Positions 1 through 12,500 of a stretch of DNA of 64,000 bases are shown piece by piece (the stretch's first letter is position 1; each line of letters begins with the position of its first letter). This DNA is from Limnomonas spitsbergensis (lineage: Eukaryota > Chlorophyta > Chlorophyceae > Chlamydomonadales): contig JAYJMM010000104.1 of assembly GCA_037349105.1 (NCBI GenBank), positions 3,506,001-3,570,000 on the forward strand. Reading direction: 5' to 3'. The notes under the pieces are model-generated. The model was given only the letters and a program-made list of their open reading frames with translations. It was not told the DNA's origin and made no database searches. A program made the translations under genes and the position numbers.

Positions 1-2029
1 TGCGAGCCTAGCCACGGGAGTTGCAGACAGAATGGAAGCCTGTCCCCAGATGCCACAAGTATCGTGCTTGACTGTTCACCTTGAGAGATGCTAAGTTTAG
101 GTTTCTCAGTATAGGGTTCAGCACTTCAGCTTAAACAGGCTTCACCCTATCCCTCAACCTAAAACACTAACTTAAAGCTTCTCACCTTGAGAGATGCTGC
201 GTTCCGTTTTTTGAATGGTGCCAGGCCAAGGCCGTCTATGGGTCCCACCCATCCCTCCGGGAAGAAGCCCTCATCGATCCACTCCCGAAGCCCAAATAAT
301 CCCTCCTGAGGACTGCAGGTCGAGAAGTGCGGAGCGAATGAGATGCATGGCAAACAACCCTTCCTGAGGGCTGAGTTGGAACCATAGCGGAATTTGTGCA
401 ATATCTCCTGGAGCCCAACCAAATTTTCTAGAGGGCTACGGATTGCAAATAGACAGTGTGGATTGAACGAGATATCTGGCAAACAAGACACCCACATCTT
501 TTGTAACATCATAGGACCACTCTCTTATTGTACGACAGACAGGCCTCAGTCATCTGTTTTGCACGATGGTGTATGAAGCAATAAACTGGGAAGCAAGTAG
601 TTCCAGAAAGCTACGAGCATTATGATTGAAACCGAAAAGGTTGACTAGCCTACATGCTCTTACCGTGTGAAAACTGATTTGGCATGCTTGCGCTTTACAT
701 CGGTGTAGAGAGCTGAGGCCATGGTTGCCTCAGGTGTCTTTCCTTGACACTTGATGTGACCATTCTCGAGGGCAACCCTGCGTAGCTATATCGCATTGAT
801 GCTCTTCTCGTGCAAAGTAATATACCCATGCCAATGCTTTTACGATTGCACTTGCATGGGAATTTGCATGTGGGGGCAAACAGCTCATGCAGAGGTGACC
901 TGCCATGCAAAGGTAACACCGTGAGCAACATGTGCTCACTTTGTAATATCTCCAGTAGTCATCAACTTCCTCTTGAGCCTTAACACTGTCACTGCAGCAC
1001 ACTTGAATATACCCCCTCCTCCTGACACAGGTTTGACGCCTCCTCCCAAACAGGTCCGCTTATCGTCCTGCAGTACCGTGAGGCGAATCGTCGTGTATCA
1101 TGTATGCCATTCTAATTTGAAGTTTCAAGAGCACAGGAAACATTTCTCAACATCACGCATCTGAACACATGTTTCATCACTTGCCTGCTCATTCCGTTCG
1201 CTTTGACGTCCTACTTTAGCAACAGCAGCGGTCCTCTTAGTCCGCCTCCCAGCTCCCCGCATTGAACGGCAGTAAGAATGTCGCAATTGTCTCGCAATTG
1301 TCTTAGGCCGTGCAATAAGCTTTGAGTCCTTTCCGAATATAATCCCTACAATCCAGCAAATATAAACGTCTCTATACGTCAATATATACTCGAGTCACTG
1401 GCGCAGTAGCTCTCGGTTTTATATGTGACGACCGGTAGCGGTAGTGGCCGAGGGAGAGACGACGCCCTGGACATGAACCGCAATCGTGACTGGTGGAAAC
1501 CGACATCACACTCGCTTACGTGCCGAACATGATGAGCTGGCCGGGACCACGCCCCCACACTAGAGACGGTCTAGACCGCGGTCTTTCGCGCTTGATACCT
1601 GATCTCGAAACACACCATCAAGACTCATCCAAACCTTCAATTTGCAATCTGAAGAAACTGAAAGCCAATTGAACGATGGTTTTAAAAGACTGGGATGTGG
1701 AGGGGATGTTTTATGCGGTGGTGTTCAAGTGAGTCCTACACCGGCAAGTCTGAATTTTCCTTGGGCTTTTGCAATTGACATATTTGTTCAATTGGCAGAC
1801 CCAGGAGCTGGTTCTCGTTCGGGAAACAAGAGGACTTAGCCAACGGCATTGACGCACTATACCGAACGTGAGGATGGACGTGTTGGAGGAGGTTAAATTG
1901 CAATCCATTTGCCTTTTCATGCGTTCAATACTTTGAGGGGCGGACGGGAGATACTTGTCAGGTATCATCATATTCTTGCGGGGACCATGTGCGCAACCCG
2001 GCGCTGGGTTTGGGTGCTTGGCCTGCTTT
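1..2029. other. No supported gene
   Basis: Only short open frames without recognisable domains occur here. A short sequence containing 'caccttgagagatgct' appears twice (about 78 and 183), so some decayed repeat material is present. The 3' part probably holds the promoter and 5' UTR of the gene starting at 2030. Confidence 0.4.
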
Positions 2030-3283
2030 ATGACCGACACGCTTTGCCGTGCTCTTCGCAGTTTCTCTCAGCGCCTCGAAGATGCTGTGGTTCAATCTCC
2101 TGATAGTCTGTTCGCCAAAATAAGTCGGGCCCCTGAGGAGCTCTCATTGTCTCCTCGGGAAACGGAGCAATCGAAGGTGGGCAGCAGGCTGCCATTATCC
2201 ATCTACCGGTATGCCCGGTGACCTCTCTGTCAGATATTGATCCAAACCCTCGTTGTTGCTGACTGCATGGCAGGTCCAAAAGTATGTCATGGGTGCCGAT
2301 CATCAATGTGCCATGACGGTGCTGCCAGCAGCCAGCGCCATTGCTGCACATCTCGTGCGAGTCCTGCCATACGTCCACAGCAGCAAAGAGTTCCTGTGCT
2401 GCTTCTTCGGCTTCCTCAACAATATCAAGGACCTGGAGGACCAGGTCGGCGTTGTGGATGCAGATCTAGGGCTGCCTGATGATATCGGCTCCCTAACAAC
2501 AGGCCTCATCATGACCCTATACCGACAGCTTCACAATGACAAATCAGAGAAGACTGAGGAGCTGCTGCTCTCAGACCTCCAGGTACTTCTGGTAGCACAT
2601 GCATCCGAGACCGTGATTATGGAACATGGGGAGGGGTGCTGTTGCTGCCTTTCAATTATGGTAGTATGCCTTCGTCGAAATGAGGGCCTGTGCTCTGTTT
2701 GGGGTTATCTTCTCATTCAAAATCTATATACTTCCCCCATGCCATGTCTGTTGTAGACTTTTTAGCCTTCAGTAATGGTGGGCTACAGGTTCAATATTTT
2801 ACTTTTAACATAAAATATCATGACATAACGGTACCACCGCTTAGGGTTTCCGGTGGAGTGTAACGATATTCTTGGATGATTGGCTTTGTGCTGGGGCTGC
2901 ATTTCCATTGCCGCTTGCAGGGGCAGTATTCCTTCTTTCTGTACGACAGTGAACGTAAGCAGGCCTTTGCTGCCCGTGACCCGTCTGGGGAGAAGGAGCT
3001 CTGGTACTTCCTGGACCCTGAAAACGGCTCTGTCGCCTTCACCAACTCGCTGGAGCAGCTGCCATACGGTGAGCAGCAGCGTGGCTGGCGTGAGATACCG
3101 CCCGGACACTACATCAGCGGTCGTACGCCCACCCTTCGCCAGTTTGCCCTGACGCCGGCACAGCTGCAGATGCGGGAGCGCACTGTATCAGGAGACGGGT
3201 ACCTCATGAACCATGATGAGGAGTTACAAATGTCGCCACCTAAGCAGGGCCTGTTAGCCCGCTTCCAGAAGCTGAAGGCCTGA
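2030..3283 (+). CDS. Wali7/DUF3700-like glutamine amidotransferase-fold protein
   Basis: Three exons, 2030-2176, 2274-2582 and 2921-3283, join in phase 0 with GT-AG introns and give 271 residues. The central and C-terminal parts match the plant aluminium-induced/Wali7 (DUF3700) class II glutamine amidotransferase fold: a FFGFLNN segment, then GQYSFFLYDSER, AARDPSGEKELWYF and VAFTNSLEQL, which form the strand pattern of that fold. Residue 2 is Thr, not the catalytic Cys of true class II amidotransferases, so the protein is probably not an active glutaminase; the plant family also lacks that Cys. No targeting signal is obvious. The ATG at 2030 opens the only frame that splices cleanly. Function in algae is not established. 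Family assignment is fairly secure; the start is moderately secure. Confidence 0.8.
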
Positions 3284-3934
3284 CTTGCCTCCCTGAAAAT
3301 GGTTGGAGGTTGTTTTCGATCTCATTATGTGGATCTGATCCTGTTGGCGTGCAGACCTGGAAAACGGTCATGATTTAAAGTATATTTGAAGGCATTACCT
3401 GTCACACAAGTCGAAGAAGAAAAACTGTTTGAGGTAGTGTTATTTAATTTTTAATGTCGAAGATAAATGAGTAAGCATGGCCTGGTGTTTTACAGAAATA
3501 GGAAGTATATATTGTTTAGGTATGACCGGTATGTCATCGTACTACCAGTAGCCAGTGCACGTATTCAATGTCTAATTTTACATAAAAATCGCTAGCAGGA
3601 GCATGAAATAAGTGCTCAAACACAAACAAAAATCCTGATCATCATTGACAGGCTTTGAGACCGGCAGGGTGTATTTTTCTTCAGGAGGTTTATTGACTCG
3701 TGTGACCACCACCCAAATCAACATTCGCAATGTCTGTTGGGCGTCCTTCATTATGTTTCCCTTCATACAATGTACATACAAGCCAGACACAACTATGGAG
3801 TGAGGCAATTTGGGTGTTTCTTGCTAGCCATGTAACTATGGTCGTATGCCGATGCTCCTGCGTGGGCACCCGAGAGACTCCCTGACCGAATAATAGTGTA
3901 GAGAGGCAGTTGCCCCAAGCTCGAAATACAGTGC

Positions 3935-4190
3935 GCACCCCAGCAGGTCAATAACGTTACACCTCTGGGCCCTACCCAAAGGTTCAGGGATCGAACCCGC
4001 CGCAAGATCTCCTCCCCCCCCCTGTCTAGATCGCCGGGTTCCATGTTCCTGCCCCCTCACGGACGAGGGTAGCATGGCTGCACCATGGTCCAGGCAGTGC
4101 ATGGTAGCTGGAATTGAGCTTAGTCATTCCCTACCAGCCCCACACGGCCGAGCGTTCAGCAGGGCCCAGCGGGTATGCACTGCTCTTAAC
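3935..4190 (+). repeat. SINE-like interspersed repeat copy
   Basis: Contains 'ggttcagggatcgaaccc', whose reverse complement resembles a Pol III B box. It is followed by a G/C-rich stretch, 'gggttccatgttcctgcccc', 'ggctgcaccatggtcc' and 'ctggaattgagctta'. The same ordered blocks recur near 17505-17680 (inverted), 18300-18570 and 36170-36345. Confidence 0.6.
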
Positions 4191-4221
4191 CTCTGGGCCC
4201 TAGCTGACTGAATGTTTGCCG

Positions 4222-4302
4222 ACGTGGCCGAGCTTTATTTAAGCAGGGCCCAGACGTGTAACGTCATTAACCTCTGGGCCCTGCTCTAGAAGGCTCGGCC
4301 GC
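4222..4302. repeat. Palindromic pair of the 'gcagggcccagaggtg' repeat
   Basis: A forward unit (gtggccgagctt...agcagggcccaga) is followed at once by its inverted copy (cctctgggccctgct...aggctcggcc), so the two can fold into a hairpin. The unit is the same one scattered singly through the window. Confidence 0.6.
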
Positions 4303-4691
4303 CAACTGTGGGTGCCCAACTGTTCAGATGGGAGAAGAGAAGAAACTAAGAGGGGGAGGGGAAGGAACAAAAGGAAAGGCCGGAAAGGCATACCAGTCCG
4401 ACACCTCTGCTCCTCTAGAAACTAGCCATCAAGAATGCCTACAACAGCGTCCACGAAAGCAATTGCATGATTTGCATCCCACCCCAGCTCGGCCTGGTAC
4501 AGCTGAGCAGTTACGGGTGGGCACGTCCAGCGGACCTGCCCACCCCCACTCCAGCAACTGCTCCCTGACACTAGGGCATTGGAGGCAAGCATGTAGTGCA
4601 TCCTCTACAGGAGGCAGGTAGGGGAATGGGGACATACAGGGCATGGGAAGAGGTGAGTGAATGCAGTCGGTCCCATCCCGATCTCAGAGTT

Positions 4692-4763
4692 TATAACGTT
4701 ACACCTCTGGGCGATGCTGAAATGAAGCTCGGCCACGTCAGCAAACAAAAAGTCAGGTAGGGA
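4692..4763 (-). repeat. Copy of about 60-bp interspersed repeat (inverted)
   Basis: Reads in reverse as the 'tttgccgatgtggccgagctt...cagaggtgtaacg' unit. The gggcccaga core is degraded. Confidence 0.55.
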
Positions 4764-4901
4764 AGTCAAGGGAGAAGGCACAAGAGGAAAGAAAGGATAG
4801 CAAGTTCACCCACCAAACAATAAGAACACATATGAGAACATATAGCTTTGGCAAACCTTTTATTTCCCTTTTAAATTCAATTTCTTTTCTTCCAACAAGA
4901 C

Positions 4902-4962
4902 AGTTGGGCGCTCACGCGGCCGAGCCTTTTTGAGCAGGGCCCAGAGGTGTAATGTCATTGAC
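4902..4962 (+). repeat. Copy of about 60-bp interspersed repeat
   Basis: Carries 'gcggccgagcc', 'tttttgagcagggcccagag' and 'gtgtaatgtcattgac', matching copies at about 6198, 6871, 18669, 25183 and 36690. Confidence 0.65.
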
Positions 4963-5743
4963 ATAGCAGGGCAAACCGTATCCCCTGCCTGCAGAGACTA
5001 GCCTTCAAAAAGTGCAACTGCAAGTTGCAGGAAACCAGGGCCTCCCACCCTTGCCTGCGGGCTCTCCGACGTCCTCTTTGGTTGGGAGGGAAAAGTAAAG
5101 GAACTAAAGGCTAGAGGAAAGACAGAGAGGAGTACAAAGGGTAAAGAAAAACACCCCTCCAGAAAAAGCAAAAGGCAGACCGAAGGACCTCTGAAAGCAA
5201 GAGAGAGACAAAAAGGGAAAGTGCCAGTCCCTAGGGAGGCAACATAAAGACGGCAGGCTAGCCCTCAACAAAGTCTACCTCGGATCCTAGAGTGCAAGCT
5301 TCAGAGACGACCTTGGCTGCTGCGACCACAATCCACACACACGGCCATGCACAGGTCAATAGTCAGGGCACACACGTCACCCGGGGGCTTCGCCAAAGGC
5401 ACAGCTTTTACAGATACATTCTGCAGGCAATCGACCAGCTCCCCGATTAGCATATTGTTAGACCTGGGCAGCCTGGTCCCTCTAGACGGACCCAAAGTGC
5501 ACACTGATATCCACCACATTAACAATGCTCATATCATCACATGTCGTCCAAACCATAAAAATATTGGTGTTAAAGAAAGCCAAGACATGTGTTATCACAG
5601 GCATGTGCTGCATGTACTGTAAAAAAAATGAGTATAGCTGTATAGGCGGTTACTACGGTATGCAGTACAGTAATTAGTATTTGAAATTAAGAGGGGAAAA
5701 AACGGTTAAGGTGCTCAATCTGTTGGGGACTCTAGTATGTACC

Positions 5744-6600
5744 CTAATGCAGCTGTGGTTGAACTTCCGCCCCCATCAGCATCCGGCCCTTAAGGGAGGA
5801 CATGCCATCAGCCACCCTGTCCACCGAGCTGACATGCCGCAAGAAACACTGACTGCTCCCATTTGGCATGCATGGGTTGTTTCCACACGTGCAAGACCAC
5901 CCGGTATTGCCTACTCGCCCCTCAGTTTGGCACGTTGAACACCTGCCCTGGGTCTCCCGCTTCACCAAGCTCATGTGCCACTCGAAAGGGCATGCCGCTT
6001 GCACAGGCCGCGCGACTGTAATGTCACGGCCCGCAGAGATTAGACCCCCAGAGAGCAGCTTCCTCCACTCATCCCTGCTGGTGTTCTGGAACCCAGGATG
6101 GAGGCGGGTGATGGCGTTGTAGGCATTGGCCTCACGCATGGCCAGCAGGGCCCTTCACATTATTTACCCCTTTTCCATATTTTTTGTCCGCCCCTTTAGT
6201 TAGGCGCCCACACGACCAAGCCTTTTTAAAAAGGGCCCAGAGGTGTAACGTCATTGACACATGGCCAGCATGGCAGCAAAGAGACGGTGGATAACATTAA
6301 TGGTGTGCCACACATGGGCTAGCTGTGCAGGCCCAACGCCTGCTGGTCCAACAGATCCACTGCATTGAAGTTGAATCTGCAGAGCTCAAGCATCTGCTCC
6401 ATGGTGAAGTTCAGGCTGTGTGGCAGAGCTGCTGGGCTCCCAGAAGCCGTGCCTGTTGGCCAGCTGGCAACGGGTCATGCTGACCCACAGACCAAGGTCG
6501 GTCGATGAACCCTGCGGGGCGCGCATGCAAGCATTTCCCAGCAGCAGTGGTGAGCTCCAGCAGCTTGTCCATGGCTGCCTAGGGAGGAACCTGCAGGAAA
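5744..6600 (-). pseudogene. Decayed transposase relic, possibly PiggyBac-like
   Basis: On the minus strand an upstream piece (about 6600-6300) contains a phrase reading MEQMLELCRFNFNAVDLLDQ, resembling the 'YN..VDLLDQ' region of PiggyBac-type transposases. The downstream piece (6139-5744) contains FQNTSRDEWRKLL and then a cysteine pattern, RCSTCQ...GNTGWSCTCGNNPC...CF, like the C-terminal zinc ribbon of those enzymes. The pieces are in different frames, carry stops and are separated by a repeat copy at about 6198-6258. The family is an inference from motif layout only. Confidence 0.35.
6198..6258 (+). repeat. Copy of about 60-bp interspersed repeat
   Basis: Carries 'ggcgcccacacgaccaagcc' and 'gggcccagaggtgtaacgtc', matching the other copies. 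It lies inside the transposase relic. Confidence 0.65.
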
Positions 6601-6870
6601 AATGAGGGGCGCTGAATCTACCAACAGGTGATCCAAGCCCCGAGTTTCCATGTGCCCAGAACCCGGCTCCCAATAGTTGGCCTGGAGGCGCTCGCAGACT
6701 GAGATGACGACCGACGAGGTTCCTCTAGGGAAACCCGCCCAGGACTAAGAATATAGCCTGAGATGCAAGGCTGCCACCTAAGCTCAGAATATTCGGGTGT
6801 CACTGGCGGTAGTGGTATATCCTCTTTCCTTATTTTTCTCCCTTGCTTCCTCTCTTGAGTTTCCTATCAG

Positions 6871-6937
6871 ACTTTTTGTTTGCCGATGTGGCCGAGCTTT
6901 ACTTTTGAGCAGGGCCCAGAGGTGTGACGTCCTTAAC
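6871..6937 (+). repeat. Copy of about 60-bp interspersed repeat
   Basis: Carries 'tttttgtttgccgatgtggc' and 'gagcagggcccagaggtgtg', the same subfamily as 36690-36752. About 470 bases with no visible gene follow, up to the EF-hand gene. Confidence 0.65.
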
Positions 6938-7410
6938 TGGCGTTAGTGGCATATGCTGCAAATTTGTGGACCATATTTCACATGCGGATTTTGTATCCAT
7001 TTATTACTTCACAAATCCTTGCAAATTTGTGAGGGCTCCAAGCAAAGGCAAATTTATAAGGAATCAGACACAAATTATGGAAGGTCACATTGCGCAACGA
7101 GTAACAGACCAGTAAGGCCATACAACATATTAAGATTCATACAAAGCAAAAACTCTTTGAAGGTCAATATGTGCATAGTTGGTAATGAACTGGACCCACA
7201 TTATGAGAAGTCATGGAAAGCAGATGCATTGGATCACAGGCCCTCATGCGGAGTAAATTCATAAATGTTAACATGATGCACAACAGCATCAGCCGAAATA
7301 CGGATCAGGGAAGGAGTTCAGCGTTATTAATAAATTAATTCAAGTAATTTTATGTGTCTATCTAGGACGAAATGTCTAGTTTCTAAATCGGGCTGGAGCG
7401 CACAGTAGCC

Positions 7411-8625
7411 TCATGCCTGAAAAAGGCTGCAAAGATGCGCGTAGTCAATGTTGCCTGCCCCATTTCTCCTCATCACTGGAAGCATGCTGTCTAACTCCTT
7501 GTCGCTCACAACGACGCCCAGGGCCGCGCAACCCGCCAGCAGGTCGCGCCGCGTCAGGTAGCCGTCTCCGGTCTCGTCAAACGCGCGCAGCACCGGCATC
7601 AGCTCGTCCACCACAGGTGCAAACTTCCGGCCAACTGTTGTCATCAGCTTCCTGACCCAAGTGCTGTCAGCTTCTTGTTGGCTGTTGTCAACCTTGCTGA
7701 CGTAGTAGCAGAACGTGTCGGGGTGCATCAAGTGCTTGACCAGGTCCATGTAGGCCAAGTGGCCCGTGCCTTCAGGGTCATACACGTACATGAGGGCTAG
7801 CAGCGAGTCGTCGTCGAGCTGCATGCCGAACGACTCACACATTTGCCGCAGGTCCTCATAGTGGATCATACCGGTGCTCTTTCCATCCCAAGCCAAGAAC
7901 AGCTTCCTGATGCGGAACGCATTGTCGTTAGAGTTGCCGCACTTGGTCTCCATGCGCTCCCTCATGGTTGAGATCATCTTCTGCAACCGCTTCCTGCAAA
8001 GGGGTAGGGCAGGAAAGGACAGGTAAAAAGACTGACACTAGAAGCAGATTACTTGTTGACATTGATGGGAACGATAAAAGCAAACAGACAAGCCAGGCGA
8101 GGCACGAGAGGCTTAAGCCAGGTCTCTCACTTCTCAGGGCAGCCACTGACAGCAGCATGCAGTTGGCTCCATGCAACTGAGTGGGGGACTCACTCTCCGA
8201 CGCGGTTGAAGGAGCTCTTGTAGATGGCGGAGAGTGACTGAGTGGTCCTGGCCAGGTCTTCATTCCTGTTGGGGCTGCGCAGCCTGTCGTGGCCGGGGAA
8301 TGGTGCCCGAAAGTCGTAACCGTAGGAGGTCTTGAATGTGTCAATCCTGGTGTCTCCAAGGTTGATGTTGCTGACCGGGGGCCTGAAGGAATCTTGGATG
8401 GCGCTGGTCTGCAGCTGAGGCCAGATGTTAGCAGGGTTGGTCTGCTTCTTGAAGTTCGCTGCGTCGTTGCATGGGTCTTTGAGGACTGTGCTGTAAGTGG
8501 ACTTGTACTGGAGCTGGGTGCGAGTGTGTACAAAGCTCTCTGGGTTGGGTGTCTTGGTCTCGACTTGACAGGGGATGGGCGTTTTCTTGTAGGTCTCGCC
8601 CATGCCATGGATGTGCCCGGTGTAC
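7411..8625 (-). CDS. EF-hand calcium-binding protein, possibly axonemal
   Basis: Two exons, 8625-8194 and 7993-7411, join in phase 2. The N-terminal half has a YTGHIHGMGETYKKTP stretch, like the GYTGH/G.T...T motif of ciliary microtubule-inner proteins, and Pro/Asn/Tyr-rich sequence. The C-terminal half has three canonical EF-hand loops (DGKSTGMIHYED, DPEGTGHLAYMD, DETGDGYLTRRD) and a degenerate fourth (RNGAGNIDYAHL), so calcium binding is likely. The 5' end is unresolved. 8625 is a splice-acceptor-like 'cag' in phase 2, so a short upstream exon with the ATG is expected. If there is none, translation could start at the ATG at 8603. The ciliary role is inferred from the motif and from IFT20 in the same window. 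Confidence 0.7.
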
Positions 8626-9558
8626 CTGCCATTGCCATTCAAATTTCAAAAACCATTATGCTACGAGATAGGTCCCTGATGCTGCTTCAAGTGCTTGCAA
8701 GGCCTCATCTAAGGGGACGTTTGAAGGGATGCAGGAGCGGCTAATCAGTCGAGATGGCAGCCGAGGGATAAGTACTGTAGCACGGTGTTTTAGTGTTTAC
8801 AGGAAGACTATTCGCTTTCACGGCACTGCGTCTGGTGCAGAGCTCCAGCATCCCATATTTCCATCGTGGAGCGCGCGGCCCACCACATTCAGGTGAACTC
8901 GCCACATTCTCTGCCATCACTGTAAACAGCAGTCCATTCATTCGCCACCGATCGCCTACAGCGCTACGGACAAATGGATGCTCACCCTGGCATCTTGAAT
9001 TCAGGCTCCGTGAACGGCATGGTCTTCATCGTCATTGAAGTTGATCGCTGTTGATATTGTTATGTAATGGACTTAAGATTGATAGAGTCTTGAACTGAAT
9101 AGAAAACACGCTCCTTGGTCTAGTTATACCAGCGTGCCGCGTCCTGATATTCCGCGGCTTGTATGCAGCAGGCCCACCGCGCGTCATTCGCATTCTAAGG
9201 CCGCGGCACGCCGCGTCACAGGAACAACTAGGCCGCGGCACCGCGCACAGGGCAAATACTGATCACGATTCTCTACTGGCTCTAATACGCGAAAATACAC
9301 AGAGCGGGGCGTAATAGAATTTGGTCTCCTAGTTTTTGATTGAGGCAAACACTCATCAGAGAGACAGGGGACAAGCTTCTAGGGTTATGATCAGTGCTTA
9401 GACACTGCACTCTCTTTTCTCTAATTGGTGCCTGTGGGCTCACTGTGGGCTACTTCTTTCCGATTACAGGGCACAGCCTGCCTTATGCTTAGGCTACAGG
9501 TCCAGTGGTTTCTGGTGAGGGCACGCCGTCCACCTCCTTCCTCTTGTCAGCTGCCAGG
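8626..9558. other. Intergenic; no gene resolved
   Basis: It holds the unresolved 5' end of the EF-hand gene and the 3' flank of the dynamin-like gene. A G/C-rich patch at 9130-9245 has several 'ccgcggc' and 'gccgcg' motifs in both orientations. No RNA gene was seen. Confidence 0.4.
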
Positions 9559-12500
9559 CTACCTGTCATCGCTGTGCGACAGGCTCTTGAAGTACTCCTC
9601 GTACAGGCCTGTTTTAGCATGATGGAGAGGAGTAGTTGAAGCTATAGCAATGCTCAGAATGAAAGACCATACGCCCTGAAGCAATGCTATCAAAATGTCT
9701 TCCTCTCAAAGGCGTGTTCATGCCATGCGTAAGGGTCTGACACGTAAGTGCATTCAACAGCATCATGCATAACTGAGCCTCACCCTTCTCCTGGCCCGCA
9801 ATCTTGCGCACGTAGAGCTTGTACTCGTCTAATTTCTTCAAGTCCAGCTTGGTGAAAACCGCCGTGGTCTTCCATGTCAGCTGCACATCATGGCACACAC
9901 TGCTGGCCGGCTGGAGTCTGGAATAGCCAGCTGGTTAAGAATGACAATCGGAATATCAGGTAACAGCAACATAACAGCTGGCATCTTAAACATTGGGTAA
10001 GGAGAAAAGACACATGAGCAAATCATTATACCCTACCTACCTTGGCGAGAAGGCCGAGGAACAGGAAGGATACCATGAGCACCCCGCCCACAAGGTTGAA
10101 GTGCTCGGCCACCACTGGCTGCAACTTGACGATGAACCTAGCGTGCGCCGCCTCGCACAAGGCATGCTCCGAAAAGGAGCACCTGGGGACACAATGGCGA
10201 AGGCAGAAAATCAATGCCTTCGACGTCTGAATGAATGTCCGTTGCCACTCATGGCGTGCAACGAGGCAGGAAGCATGACTGTATGAGCTATGGTGCACTG
10301 AAATCAACAGGACGGAGGGCAGCACATTCCCTATGACTCTATGAGAGCGCAAACCCCCAGCCAGTGCATCCTTAGGGCTTTAGGGTGTAAAGGGCTTGTG
10401 ACCCTGTTTCATGTCAGCTATACTACGGCCTCCGACCGGAGTCCCCAGATGTGGCCACTGATGCTGCTTGGGCCGCCGGCCGCCAGGCAACCAAGGTTGG
10501 TCCCACTTGGGCCTACGGAGGCTGCAGGGCTGCTAGCCAAAAGTAGCTTCATGACCGAAAACAGCAGCATCGTCCCCAGCGAATCATCAAGCCAGATGCA
10601 CCCTAGAAGAGAATCAGGCATGATCACATAGCTTACAGAGAAGGGAGAACGCGGGCTGCCAGGAGCAGGCCCATCAACGCCAGCATCGTGAATGACGACA
10701 TGTAGAACATGACGCCCTGCAATAGCATAAGGATACTGGCTCAGGCTCACGCGACACGGCAGACATTCACAGGGACTCAAAGCATGTCTTAGGGTCCTTC
10801 AGCAATGATTCATCTGCAGCATGGCTTGGTGCAGCAAGACCTGCTACTTGGACCACCGGTAAAGGTCTGGTCCCAATCGGACCAGTGGTCGCCGCACGGC
10901 GGCCTACCCGACCGTGGTCTGTTGCGCAGTTGAGCAGGGGTCCCAGCTCAGGCGACACAACAGACATTCACAAAGCTTCAAAGTGCTGAAAGAGTGAAAG
11001 CACAGAAACGGTACCGTATTTGAAAACAACAAATATGGAATGATTTGCTGCAAGAAAGCAATCATAGAGCCAAAGTGTGAGGGCCGCTGACAGACAGCTC
11101 GTGCACCAAAACAAGGGAAATGTACCTGAAATATTCTGGAAATCTACCGGAAATGTACCGATAATAAACTGGAAATATACTGTCGCACAGTGCATGAGGT
11201 CACCTTAAGGAGGTTTCGCCTGTTGACAGCCTTCTTCTCCTTGTCTGCCCCAATGGCCTCGCCAATGCTCACGATAACCTTCTCGCAGTCGTCCTTGAGC
11301 TGGCGCAGGTTCTTTTGCACCGTCATGTTGATGGACTGCAGACAGGGCAAAAACACACGTCAGAACCAAGCACTAACTAAGGCTCGCAAAGGGCACACAC
11401 AGAGTCCATCAGGGCAGCTTAAGGGGAGCAGGCGCCAATTAATAGTGCAGAAAGAAGTTGGTTGATCTCCTTGTGACTGACAATGCCGCACCTTGTCAAT
11501 CTCCTTGCAAACCTCCTCGATGGCGTTGGGGATACCTGGATCAGAGCCGTCCTCCCGGGGCAGGTAGAACTGCATACAGGTGCAAGTGGATAAGCAGATT
11601 TAGGCATGGAAGAGTTCAATCGTCAGAACGCCTACACACTGGTTCAAAACCGCCACCACAGTGAGGGGTTCACAAGTGCGCAATACCGAGCCCAGAGATG
11701 CCTACCGTGGGCAGGTTAAAGGCGTGGGAGTTCCGAATGCGCGTCGCGAGGTTCTGCAAGGGATGCAAGACATGGGACACAGCTCAGAAGTCGGACATCT
11801 GGCATGCTGCTCAGCAGAAGGTCCTGAAAGTCAAGGCCGCGTCTGGCCCGGGCCCTGGCCCTGGTCAAAAGAACTAGGCTACAGCCCTGACATGAATACA
11901 CCAACACATGATTTGTATACATGAATATGATCCACGCTCTATTCGTGTGCCCGGTACCACCTGAGTTATCTGGATGAGGACTCTCTGCCGGTCGTGCTCC
12001 TTCTCCACTGCGTCAGCCTTGCTCATGAAGTAGAGGATCTTCTCAAGGTGCGGCGAGTTGTTCAGCCGCTCGACGACCTGCACCAGGGGAAGGGGGGCAA
12101 ACAGTGGTGCCGGGGCGGAATTCATGCACCCCTGACCTGCTGCCCTGACCTGCTCCCTGACCTGCTCCCCTGACCTGCTCCCCTGACCTGCTCCCTGACC
12201 TGCTCCCCTGACCTGCTGCCCTGACCTGCTCCCCTTACCTGCTCCCTGACCTCCTCCCCTGACCTGCTCCCTGACCTGCTGCCCTAACCTGCTCCCCTGA
12301 CCTGCTCCCCTGACCTGCTCCCTGACCTGCTCCCCTGACCTGCTCCCTGACCTGCTCCCCTGACCTGCTCCCCTGACCTGCTCCCCTGACCTGCTCCCCT
12401 GACCTGCTCCCCTGACCTGCTCCCTGACCTGCTCCCCTGACCTGCTCCCCTGACCTGCTCCCCAGACCTGCTCCCTGACCTGCTCCCCTGACCTGCTCCC

